NCBI GenBank assembly: GCA_024635465.1
Contig: JAGXIS010000139.1
Location: forward strand, 1-6,596
Source: Bacteroidota bacterium
GTDB taxonomy: Bacteria > Bacteroidota > Rhodothermia > Balneolales > Balneolaceae
Direction: 5' to 3'
DNA length: 6,596 nucleotides
The notes beneath the pieces are model-generated. The model did no database searches. It saw only the letters and a program-made list of their open reading frames with translations, and was not told the DNA's origin. The position numbers and the translations under genes are program-made. How positions within the stretch are numbered: position 1 is the first letter of the stretch; each line of letters starts with the position of its first letter. This document shows positions 1 to 6,344 of the stretch, one piece after another.

Positions 1-302
1 GCCAGTAAAAACGGGGTGTTTCTATCCCATGGCAGTTCTCTGAATGTATTGAGATCGATGGTTGCGGTTGAATCCGGAAACCCGGTATGCCACCCTGCAA
101 TACTTTCATGTTCGTAGATCTCATCCATCACATCCCATCCAAAGATGACATTGCAAAAGCTAATATCCTGATGAAGATGTTTAACAAACTTATCAGCAGA
201 GACAGCTTTTCCTCTTAAGACGCCGTCAATATCGGTTACAGCATATTTGATACGGTTATGGTTTCCGTCTCGAATGCGATCAATTATCTCTTTGTCTTTC
301 AT
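1..302 (-). CDS. Glutamine synthetase family protein (type I-like), N-terminal part, runs off the left edge
   Basis: Reading the minus strand from an ATG at 302-300 gives 100 codons with no stop before the window edge, so this is the N-terminal part of a longer gene. The protein resembles the beta-grasp domain and early catalytic region of glutamine synthetase-like ligases: IKYAVTDIDGVLRGK (residues 18-32), FGWDVMDEIYE (54-64), GWHTGFPD (70-77) and DLNTFRELPWD (83-93). This pattern is typical of type I-like family members (GlnA-like or gamma-glutamyl-amine ligases), not of the type II enzyme encoded next door. The family makes ATP-dependent gamma-glutamyl amides in the cytoplasm; the exact substrate cannot be told because the catalytic half is missing. 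AAAGGA directly abuts the ATG, too close to act as a normal Shine-Dalgarno. The gene has the same orientation as glnII but is separated from it by a terminator, so it is probably transcribed on its own. Confidence 0.85.
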   Translation of the reverse strand, partial: MKDKEIIDRIRDGNHNRIKYAVTDIDGVLRGKAVSADKFVKHLHQDISFCNVIFGWDVMDEIYEHESIAGWHTGFPDSTATIDLNTFRELPWDRNTPFLL

Positions 303-371
303 TCCTTTCAAACTTGATTCGGCAGATCATCAAAAATCAGAAAGAGTTCGAGTGGTTTTGCCACAAGCAAT

Positions 372-384
372 CAAATCTGATTTG
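372..384. promoter_or_regulatory. Operator-like palindrome upstream of the glutamine synthetase family gene
   Basis: CAAATC-T-GATTTG is a perfect inverted repeat with 6-bp arms, lying 70-82 bases upstream of the start codon of the leftmost gene. It is where a dimeric regulator could bind. Arms this short occur by chance, so this is only a candidate. Confidence 0.2.
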
Positions 385-447
385 TGCAAATTACGGTTTT
401 TAATTCAGTACTATGTGAAGATTTCTTTCAACCCGTCCTGATAAAAT

Positions 448-481
448 AAAAGCCCCGGTTTAGTTAAAAACGGGGCTTTTT
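448..481 (-). terminator. Intrinsic terminator downstream of glnII (bidirectional in form)
   Basis: AAAAGCCCCG at 448-457 pairs with CGGGGCTTTT at 471-480, leaving a 13-base A/T-rich loop. On the minus strand the GC-rich stem is followed by CTTTTATTTTAT, a U-rich tail, so it should end transcription arriving from glnII, whose stop lies 25 bases upstream. The flanking A and T runs let it work on the plus strand too. It insulates glnII from the next leftward gene. Confidence 0.85.
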
Positions 482-505
482 GAAGATGTCTTGATTTAAG
501 ATCAA

Positions 506-1519
506 TTAATATTTTACTGCAGACACCGTTTTGATGATTCGTGCAGCTACTTTATAAGGATCTGCATTTGATGCCGGTCTGCGATCTTCCAGTCGACCTT
601 TCCATCCATCATCTACCGTTGATGGCGGAATACGAATAGAAGCGCCTCTATCAGAGATTCCATAACTGAATTTGTGAATCGATTGTGTTTCGTGCTTACC
701 GGTCAGTCGAAGTTCATTGTGGGCACCATAAACAGCTATGTGCTCTTTGATGTACTTGCCAAACTCATCACAAACCTTGGTCATGAATTCCTTACCACCT
801 TTATCGCGCATCATTCCATTCGAAAAGTTACAGTGCATTCCTGAACCATTCCAATCTGTATCACCCAGTGGTTTTGGATGTAAATCGATGGCAACACCAT
901 ATTTTTCAGCTGTTCTTTCGAGCAGAAAACGTGCGATCCAAATCTCATCTCAGGCACGTTCTGCACCTTTAGCAAAAATTTGATATTCCCACTGTCCGGC
1001 AGCCACTTCACCATTTGTACCTTCCACATTCAAGCCTGCTTCAAGACATATATCAAGATGCTCGTCTTTTATCGCTCTGCCAAATGCATTTTTAGCACCT
1101 ACTCCACAATAGTATGGACCCTGTGGAGCCGGATAACCACCTATTGGGAATCCAAGTGGTAATCCTGTGTCGATATCAATCATAAAATATTCCTGTTCGA
1201 AACCGAACCAAAAATCATCATCATCTGTACCTATTGATGCTCTGCCATTTGTTGCGTGAGGTGTACCATCTGCATTTAACACTTCACACATCACCAAATA
1301 ACCATTCTTTACATCAGGATCCGGATAAATAGCAACTCCCTTCAAAATACAATCAGAAGAACTGCCAACTGCTTGTTGCGTAGAGCTTCCATCGAATCCC
1401 CAATTTTTTACATCTTTCAATTTTCCGCTGAAGTCATGACGGACAAGGGTTTTGCTTCTTAAAGTCTGGGTAGGTGAAGTACCATCAAGCCAGATATATT
1501 CGAGTTTGGAGTAAGCCAT
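506..1519 (-). pseudogene. glnII: Type II glutamine synthetase interrupted by one in-frame TGA
   Basis: The gene encodes ATP-dependent ligation of ammonia to glutamate, the main entry of ammonium into amino acids. The frame from ATG 1519 to TAA 506 spans 337 codons, the normal length of bacterial type II enzymes, but codon 190 (952-950) is TGA. Both sides are in the same frame and well conserved. Visible are the N-terminal beta-grasp domain (about 1-100, with WGFDGSST at 40-47), metal-binding FGFEQEYF (105-112, E108 and E110), PYYCGVG (135-141), NGEVAAGQWEYQ (169-180), nucleotide-site GSGMHCNFS (225-233, H229), the flap NELRLTGKHET (268-278), DRGASIRIP (290-298, R296) and LEDRRPASNADPY (310-322). 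After AKGAERA the family normally has Gly, then DEIW; GGA to TGA is a single base change. If TGA ends translation, the 189-residue product lacks H229, the flap and R296 and should be inactive. No ATG restart occurs until codon 228. No other lesion is seen, so this is a very recent mutation, a sequencing or assembly error, or recoding. The terminator at 448-481 follows. Confidence 0.9.
950..952 (-). other. In-frame TGA at codon 190 of glnII
   Basis: The plus-strand TCA here reads TGA in the glnII frame, between GCC (Ala189) and GAT (Asp191). Family knowledge predicts glycine at this place, and GGA to TGA is one G-to-T change. Reading frame and conserved motifs continue undisturbed on both sides. 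Confidence 0.9.
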
Positions 1520-1539
1520 AGTAAATTCGATTGAGTTTA

Positions 1540-1668
1540 TTTACGGTTGAAATTAAATTTGAAATGGTTTGAGCTGAAATCAGTTTATTTGCTGATTAGT
1601 CATATTATTTCTTAAAGAACATTTGAGACATCGACTTTGCCAAATCAATGCTCTTACTAAACCGTAAA
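1540..1668 (-). other. Long glnII leader closed by a 9-bp inverted repeat
   Basis: From the predicted promoter, the glnII transcript would carry about 155 bases before the ATG. TTTACGGTT (1540-1548) and AACCGTAAA (1660-1668) are perfect reverse complements. They lie about 10 bases from the predicted 5' end and about 20 bases before the start codon, so they could form a helix closing the leader. Inside is a small hairpin, AATCAG (1578-1583) with CTGATT (1592-1597). The leader is A/T-rich and no known riboswitch class is recognisable. The pairing could be accidental, or the two sites could be protein-binding sites. Confidence 0.25.
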
Positions 1669-1682
1669 AATATAGAGAGCTT

Positions 1683-1710
1683 CAAAGTTATAAGAAAGTT
1701 TTTTAATCAA
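1683..1710 (-). promoter_or_regulatory. Bacteroidota-type promoter for glnII
   Basis: On the minus strand TTG (1710-1708) is followed after 17 bases by TAACTTTG (1690-1683). This fits the TTG-N17-23-TAnnTTTG pattern known for the primary sigma factor of Bacteroidota. Transcription would start near 1678 and run leftward into glnII. No comparably good match points rightward to menA. Confidence 0.45.
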
Positions 1711-1771
1711 ATAAATATTAACATCTAACTAAATTTATATAAATGAATTTTTTTATTAATTATTTAAATTG

Positions 1772-1781
1772 AAAGCGCTTT
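1772..1781. promoter_or_regulatory. Palindrome AAAGCGCTTT, LacI/CcpA-like operator
   Basis: A perfect 10-bp palindrome stands in an otherwise almost pure A/T stretch. With its flanks it reads TGAAAGCGCTTTTT, close to the cre-type sites of LacI-family regulators, which centre on a CG step. It lies about 120 bases before menA and about 80 bases upstream of the predicted glnII promoter. No regulator gene is nearby. Confidence 0.3.
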
Positions 1782-1873
1782 TTCTTTTATGAATTTAAAG
1801 TTTGCACAGTCGATACCGTAACGTCACCGTATTTTTTTAAGCACTTTTTAAATCCGTATCTTTTTTCCTTTGT

Positions 1874-1882
1874 TTATCCACA
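1874..1882 (+). promoter_or_regulatory. DnaA box 1 (TTATCCACA)
   Basis: This is a perfect match to the high-affinity DnaA consensus TTATCCACA on the plus strand. It is followed after one base by a second identical box, so DnaA molecules would sit about one helical turn apart on the same face. Confidence 0.6.
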
Positions 1883-1883
1883 C

Positions 1884-1892
1884 TTATCCACA
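1884..1892 (+). promoter_or_regulatory. DnaA box 2 (TTATCCACA)
   Basis: This is a second perfect consensus DnaA box, a direct repeat of the first with a 10-bp period. It ends 6 bases before the TTG start assigned to menA, so DnaA bound here would cover the region just upstream of the menA start. Confidence 0.6.
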
Positions 1893-1898
1893 GTTATT

Positions 1899-2792
1899 TT
1901 GAAACCTAAAAGCTCTAAAATTTTGATTTGGCTGCGCGCATCAAGGCCACAAACACTTGCTGCAGCACTTATTCCTGTGATGGTTGGAGTCTCAATTACC
2001 TACTCAAATGGCTATTTCCGTTGGGACATCTCATTGATGGTTCTACTCTGTGCAATTCTCATTCAGATCGGCACCAACTTTGCCAATGACTATTACGACT
2101 TTGTGAAAGGTGCGGATACCGATGAAAGAATTGGATTTGAAAGGGCTACATCTGCGGGGTTGGTCACGCCGGAAGCGATGCTTAAAGCAACACTCATCAC
2201 AATGTTTATAGCCTTTATCGCCGGACTCTATCTGGTTTGGATAGGCGGATGGATTGTACTATTAATTGGTATTCTTTCGATTCTTTTTGGAATACTCTAT
2301 ACGGGAGGACCTTACCCCCTCGGATACAATGGCTTAGGTGATCTATTTGTATTTATTTTCTTCGGCATTGTAGCAGTGATGGGTACTTATTACGTTCATG
2401 CACTTCAATGGAGCCACTTTTCATTTTGGGCATCTCTTCCGGTAGGAGCATTGGCTGTAAATATACTGGTCGTAAATAATTTAAGAGATGTGGGGCAGGA
2501 TATCCTATCCGGTAAACGGACATTGGGTGTTTTACTCGGCGAAAATGCCTTAAAATGGGAATATTCGCTATTACTCCTACTTTCGTATGTTATTCCATTT
2601 GTGATTATGGTCAGGTTAGAATCCGGTTTATGGATTTTGTTGCCTCTTCTCTCGCTACCGATGAGTATACCTTTGATGAATCAAATATGGAATCATGATG
2701 ATAAAAGACGTCTCAACCGAACGCTGGAGCGAACAGCGCAATTTATGGTACTGTACGGAGCCCTTTTTTCAATTGGAATCTTGCTGATGTAG
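1899..2792 (+). CDS. menA: 1,4-dihydroxy-2-naphthoate polyprenyltransferase, membrane protein
   Basis: MenA transfers a polyprenyl chain from its diphosphate to 1,4-dihydroxy-2-naphthoate in the cytoplasmic membrane, producing demethylmenaquinone. The 297-residue protein is a typical UbiA-family prenyltransferase of usual length. It shows the N-terminal RASRPQTL (13-20), the first Asp-rich Mg-diphosphate motif NDYYD (63-67) followed by KGADTDERIG (70-79), and the second motif NNLRDVGQD (193-201) followed by SGKRTLG (204-210). About eight or nine hydrophobic segments span the chain, roughly at 18-36, 44-60, 96-113, 116-135, 147-165, 174-192, 222-238, 243-260 and 280-297. The start is TTG at 1899; no ATG lies in frame upstream without an intervening stop, and another TTG at 1923 would still keep all motifs. 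No Shine-Dalgarno is seen, and the preceding bases are the two DnaA boxes. It ends in TAG one base before the menC ATG, implying one operon and coupled translation. Confidence 0.93.
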   Translation: MKPKSSKILIWLRASRPQTLAAALIPVMVGVSITYSNGYFRWDISLMVLLCAILIQIGTNFANDYYDFVKGADTDERIGFERATSAGLVTPEAMLKATLITMFIAFIAGLYLVWIGGWIVLLIGILSILFGILYTGGPYPLGYNGLGDLFVFIFFGIVAVMGTYYVHALQWSHFSFWASLPVGALAVNILVVNNLRDVGQDILSGKRTLGVLLGENALKWEYSLLLLLSYVIPFVIMVRLESGLWILLPLLSLPMSIPLMNQIWNHDDKRRLNRTLERTAQFMVLYGALFSIGILLM

Positions 2793-2793
2793 T

Positions 2794-3867
2794 ATGATCG
2801 CATTCTATCAATATCAGTTACCTTTTCTGACCCCTTTAAAAACAGGGGCAGGTGATATTTCATCCAGAAAAGGAATTCTAATTCATTTTCAGGATGCAGA
2901 TTTGGATGTCATTGCCGAAGCTTCTCCCCTACCCGGTTTTTCGAGGGAGTCCTTTCAATCAGTGAGTACCGATCTGTTAAGTATCAAAACTGAGCTCGAT
3001 GCATTTTTAAAGAGCCTTTTTTCTATTGAGGAACTTTATCAGTTCATTAGTGGGTCTCCATCCATTCAATTTGCCATCTCCGATTTAGGGCGTAAAATTA
3101 TTCTTACACGGGGGAAGCAGTCGATTAACCATCCACTCTTTCAGTCCGTAAACAAGTCCGTACTTGTGAATGATATTGTGGGCTACCATCATACTGAAAC
3201 CACTAAACGTCTTATTTTAGAAGCATTGGACAGAGGATTTAAAACGATCAAGATCAAAACGCCATCACCTGATCCAAATCTTGCGACTGTACTTCGTGAT
3301 GTTTATAAGGAAAAAGAGGAGGTAAAGTTCAGGCTGGATGCCAATCAAAGCTGGGATGAAGAGAAATTAAAAACTTTCAACCGATATTTTAAAAATATTC
3401 CCATTGAATATATTGAGGAACCCTATGCACTGCAAGATGATGAAGAGATTAATAGAACGTTATCCCTTTCAGACTACCCGATCGCTCTAGACGAGTCTAT
3501 TGCCGATTTAAATCATCTTACCAAACTACTAAAAAAATTTCCCGATCTGTTTGTCATTATCAAACCGATGATGCTGGGAAATATTTTTGAACTTTCAGAA
3601 ACATTATCCAAGTATCGAAGTAGTTACAAACGTGTTGTTATTACCACATCATTAGAATCGGCAGTGGGTCTCGAGACAATATCTTACTTAGCTGCGACTT
3701 TAGGTGATAACAGCCGTGCTCATGGGTTGAACACCGGAAAACTGTTTCGGAAAGACCTTATCACTGTTGATGATATGAAAAACGGGATTTTAGATCTTAC
3801 AAACCATTCAGATTCACTGATAACATTGGATCAACTGGATCAATCCATGCTAATAGAAATTCAATGA
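2794..3867 (+). CDS. menC: o-Succinylbenzoate synthase (enolase superfamily)
   Basis: MenC dehydrates SHCHC to 2-succinylbenzoate in menaquinone synthesis, in the cytoplasm. The 357-residue protein has the enolase-superfamily plan: an alpha+beta capping domain (about 1-115), then a barrel. The catalytic set is complete: KIK (K153 and K155), metal ligands D182 in FRLDANQSWD, E208 in YIEEP and D233 in ALDES, and the second base K257 in VIIKPMM. N-terminal PLKTGAG (15-20) resembles the flexible active-site loop of the family. Assignment as OSBS, not as a related racemase or muconate cycloisomerase, rests on the neighbours menA and menE; the superfamily is promiscuous (some members are N-acylamino acid racemases). 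The ATG lies one base after the menA stop. The gene ends in TGA, 21 bases before menE and in the same reading frame, with no other stop between them. Confidence 0.92.
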   Translation: MIAFYQYQLPFLTPLKTGAGDISSRKGILIHFQDADLDVIAEASPLPGFSRESFQSVSTDLLSIKTELDAFLKSLFSIEELYQFISGSPSIQFAISDLGRKIILTRGKQSINHPLFQSVNKSVLVNDIVGYHHTETTKRLILEALDRGFKTIKIKTPSPDPNLATVLRDVYKEKEEVKFRLDANQSWDEEKLKTFNRYFKNIPIEYIEEPYALQDDEEINRTLSLSDYPIALDESIADLNHLTKLLKKFPDLFVIIKPMMLGNIFELSETLSKYRSSYKRVVITTSLESAVGLETISYLAATLGDNSRAHGLNTGKLFRKDLITVDDMKNGILDLTNHSDSLITLDQLDQSMLIEIQ

Positions 3868-3888
3868 TTTAAGATCAACAGAATACTG

Positions 3889-5346
3889 ATGACTGATTTA
3901 CCGGACGATAATCACATTTTTCTAACAAGTAAGTATCAAACCTATTACTATCGACAACTGTTTGGTTTTGCAAAGTGGCTGAGTCAGGATTTAAGCAATA
4001 ATAACATTGAACCCTCGGAAAAGGAACCTCTTCTGATCTTTACTGATCAATCAGATGAAGTGATCTTTCTAATTGCTGCTTCTTTTTTACTGGACATCCC
4101 GATATACCCGCTACACGCCGATTCAACGACACCTGAAATCAATCAAGCTCTGGCTCACATCACTCCGTCTGCCCGTTTTTATGGAAACAGACATCCTTTT
4201 GATAAACTCGACGATATTCCCGCAATTTCTATTCAGCCCCGGCATATCAACATCCCAGGTGAGTATGACCCTGCCCTTTTTACCTTAGATCGATCGGAAT
4301 CTTGTGCGGGATACTTTTTGACATCCGGTACTACATCCAATCCAAAAATAGTCCCGATCAAACGGGATCAGATTTATGCCGCGGCGGAAGCATCTGCAGA
4401 TAATCTGCAACCGGGAAAAGATCGGTATTGGTTATTATGCCTACCATTGAATCATGTAGGGGGTATAAATGTGATCTATCGCAGTTTAATCTATCAATCC
4501 GCTATCTATTCGGTTCAATCTTTTAATGTAAATGAATTACGCATACTGTTAAATAACAACCCTACTTTTGAAGCGGCTTCGATGGTTCCAACCATGCTTG
4601 CAAAGCTCATGGAGGATAAATTCTTTAAAGTGCATTATAATTTTAAAGGGATATTGCTAGGTGGCGGACCTATCGATCCCGATATGATTGAACGTGCCGT
4701 TACTCGTGGAATTCCGGTGATCATCAGTTATGGCATGACCGAAACTTGTGCTCAGATCGCTGCCAATCCATTGCTAAAAGCCGGTGGCAGGTATATCCCA
4801 AAAAGCAGTGTTGGGAATGTTTTTAAGGCTAACAGTGTGGAAATTCGAAGTGAAAATGGAACTCCCGTTCGCTATAATGAGCCGGGACAGATATGGCTAA
4901 AAGGACCACAGGTTTTTGAAGGATATCTGAATCCAAAAGAAACAAGAGCTGTATTTGATAAAGACGGTTGGTTTAATACCGGTGATTTTGGTCATCTCAA
5001 TAAAAATGGGCATCTCTTTATTGATACTCGAAAGAGTGATAAAATTATTTCAGGTGGTGAAAATGTAAATCCTATTGAAGTGGAATCAGCGATCAACAAA
5101 ATAGAAGGGATTTCAGAATCTGCAGTTATCGGAGTTCCTGATGATAAATGGGGTCAAAAAGTCGTCGCATTTATTGTACCGGCAGATGAAGAAGCACCCA
5201 CTACGGATCTTATTGCGTCAACACTCAAAAAAACTCTCCGAGATTATAAAATCCCGAAAGAGTTTATTGTTGTTAAAAGCCTTCCTAAAACATTGATGAA
5301 GAAGGTGAAAAAAGGTGTATTGCTGAAAGAGTATTTGAAAAAATAA
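3889..5346 (+). CDS. menE: o-Succinylbenzoate--CoA ligase
   Basis: MenE activates o-succinylbenzoate with ATP and CoA, through an acyl-adenylate, to OSB-CoA, the substrate of MenB. The 485-residue protein is a complete ANL-superfamily adenylating enzyme. Visible are the phosphate-binding loop TSGTTSNPK (145-153), LPLNHVGG (185-192), LLGGGP (256-261), the adenine-binding YGMTET (281-286), GPQVFEGYLN (339-348), WFNTGD (361-366), the hinge region DTRKSDKIISGGENVNPIEVE (379-399) and the C-terminal catalytic lysine motif PKTLMKKVKK (466-475). K472 aligns with the catalytic lysine of the usual PRTxxGK; the preceding glycine is replaced by lysine. The N-terminus is shorter than in many relatives, with only about 10 residues before the first conserved segment. 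The ATG at 3889 has no Shine-Dalgarno; translation may be coupled to menC 21 bases upstream. It is the last gene of the operon and stops 13 bases from the convergent GH130-like gene, without a clear terminator. Confidence 0.94.
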   Translation: MTDLPDDNHIFLTSKYQTYYYRQLFGFAKWLSQDLSNNNIEPSEKEPLLIFTDQSDEVIFLIAASFLLDIPIYPLHADSTTPEINQALAHITPSARFYGNRHPFDKLDDIPAISIQPRHINIPGEYDPALFTLDRSESCAGYFLTSGTTSNPKIVPIKRDQIYAAAEASADNLQPGKDRYWLLCLPLNHVGGINVIYRSLIYQSAIYSVQSFNVNELRILLNNNPTFEAASMVPTMLAKLMEDKFFKVHYNFKGILLGGGPIDPDMIERAVTRGIPVIISYGMTETCAQIAANPLLKAGGRYIPKSSVGNVFKANSVEIRSENGTPVRYNEPGQIWLKGPQVFEGYLNPKETRAVFDKDGWFNTGDFGHLNKNGHLFIDTRKSDKIISGGENVNPIEVESAINKIEGISESAVIGVPDDKWGQKVVAFIVPADEEAPTTDLIASTLKKTLRDYKIPKEFIVVKSLPKTLMKKVKKGVLLKEYLKK

Positions 5347-5359
5347 AGGATTTTAGTGA

Positions 5360-6313
5360 CTACTCTTGATATGTGGCAACACCAATACCCGAATCGCCCA
5401 TTCCGAAGTAGAGGAACCAGGTATCACCCAGTTTAGCCAGGCCTTCGATAAATACTACATTCGGAATTTGTCCATCCACTTCCAGTTCATAGTCGGGTTC
5501 CATAAAAAAGTCATCAGAACGCTCTAAAAGATTTGTGGGGTCGTTGATATCAAACAGTGCCTGACCGGTTCTGTAAACCAGATCATCGTCTGCTGAGTTA
5601 TAAAGCAATAAGATTCCATGATCGGTAATAACCGGAGTTGGGCCGGGTTCAATCAGTCGACTGTCGAACATCCCCTCTCTGGGTGTCATGACCGGCTCCT
5701 CGATGGGTGTCCAGTTGATCAAATCCTCAGACCACGCAGCCCAGATGTTGGTATCACCAAAATACATCCAATACCGACCGTTGATCTGAGTCGGGACAAT
5801 TGCGCCTGCTTTAGTCCAGCCGAGTTGAGGAAAGATCAATCCGTGTCTCTCCCAGGTTAACAGATCTGTTGAAGAAGCCAGTGCTTGTCGGGCAGTTTCT
5901 CCGTCATAGGCCGTGTATGTTAGCCAGAATGTGTCATCAATTTTCACAATGCGCGGATCTTCTGTTCCACCGGGCAGTTCAAATTCATCAAGAGGCTCAT
6001 AGATGGGATCCGGGTGACGCTCAAAATGATAACCGTCGTCGCTAATGCCCAGTCCAATTCGGGATGTGCCGTTCCAGACCCCGACGCCGGTTGAATCTTC
6101 TGCTCTGTAGAGCATATAGATTTGATCATTATCAGCAAAAGCGGCCGGGTTAAAAACATCCTTTGCTTCCCAGGTGTCGCCTTGTGGTGTAATGATTGGA
6201 TTGGCTTCATATTTCACAAATGGTCCTAATTGCCAGTCAACGGATTCGTTTGTGTTGCATGATATGAATAGAAGTGCGGAGAAAATGAAAATGGAGAGTG
6301 ATTTCATATTCAT
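5360..6313 (-). CDS. Putative GH130-type beta-mannoside hydrolase/phosphorylase, lipoprotein
   Basis: The 317-residue protein starts with a lipoprotein signal: MNMK, a hydrophobic stretch (6-17) and a lipobox-like LFISC with C19, so it is probably exported and lipid-anchored. The rest is a five-bladed beta-propeller of the GH43/GH130 kind, with repeated YMLYR (66-70), FWLTYTAYDG (129-138), YWMYFGD (181-187), ILLLYNS (234-240) and WFLYFGMGDS (299-308) strands and ISDDGYHF or SEDLINW motifs. GGTEDPRI (115-122) matches the GH130 signature, in which the Asp (D119) is important for catalysis, and FIEGLA (288-293) fits the usual late acidic motif. Family members cleave or phosphorolyse beta-mannosides; the substrate here is unknown, and an inverting GH43-like activity is an alternative. 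A second ATG four residues upstream of the hydrophobic core (M3, 6307-6305) could equally be the start. It stands alone between menE and a tRNA, with no susCD or other sugar-use genes visible. Confidence 0.78.
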   Translation of the reverse strand: MNMKSLSIFIFSALLFISCNTNESVDWQLGPFVKYEANPIITPQGDTWEAKDVFNPAAFADNDQIYMLYRAEDSTGVGVWNGTSRIGLGISDDGYHFERHPDPIYEPLDEFELPGGTEDPRIVKIDDTFWLTYTAYDGETARQALASSTDLLTWERHGLIFPQLGWTKAGAIVPTQINGRYWMYFGDTNIWAAWSEDLINWTPIEEPVMTPREGMFDSRLIEPGPTPVITDHGILLLYNSADDDLVYRTGQALFDINDPTNLLERSDDFFMEPDYELEVDGQIPNVVFIEGLAKLGDTWFLYFGMGDSGIGVATYQE

Positions 6314-6344
6314 GATATTTAATCTGAATTTTGTATAAATAGAT

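Larger units (their letters stand above)
1701..1892. other. Candidate replication origin or DnaA-controlled region: A/T-rich block plus tandem DnaA boxes
   Basis: This lies in the 379-base gap between leftward glnII and rightward menA, with no plausible gene inside. Positions 1701-1770 contain only 5 G/C bases in 70, fitting an easily unwound element. About 100 bases to the right are two perfect DnaA boxes (1874-1882 and 1884-1892). In between are T-rich runs, a GC-centred palindrome and two ACCGTA motifs. The flanking genes point away from the region, as is common at origins. Against an origin: only two strong boxes are seen, and neither dnaA nor dnaN is nearby, although in this part of the bacteria origins need not sit beside dnaA. 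A DnaA-regulated menA promoter is the main alternative. Confidence 0.35.

Noticed and set aside
247..441. Plus-strand 64-codon open frame
   Set aside because: It overlaps the antisense of the glutamine synthetase family gene and a non-coding spacer, and its composition is not protein-like.
940..955. Selenocysteine at codon 190 of glnII
   Set aside because: The family has glycine here, the site is not a redox or catalytic position, and no convincing SECIS-like hairpin follows the TGA.
738..1162. Plus-strand open frames and a second minus-strand frame inside glnII
   Set aside because: They are shadows of the glnII frame; the conserved motifs are all in the minus-strand frame 1519-506.
506..1519. 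Alternative genetic code with UGA = Gly (as in Gracilibacteria) explaining the glnII TGA
   Set aside because: It would restore the expected residue, but only one internal TGA occurs in roughly 1,900 codons, whereas reassigned genomes use it often. Menaquinone genes and a type II glutamine synthetase also do not fit those reduced lineages.
4073..4288. 71-codon open frame inside menE
   Set aside because: It is a shifted frame within a fully conserved menE, with no family resemblance.
5344..5362. Shared terminator between menE and the GH130-like gene
   Set aside because: The 13-base gap contains no inverted repeat or T-run suited to termination.
5618..6210. Open frames on both strands within the GH130-like gene
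   Set aside because: They are shadows; the main frame has a signal peptide and propeller motifs throughout.
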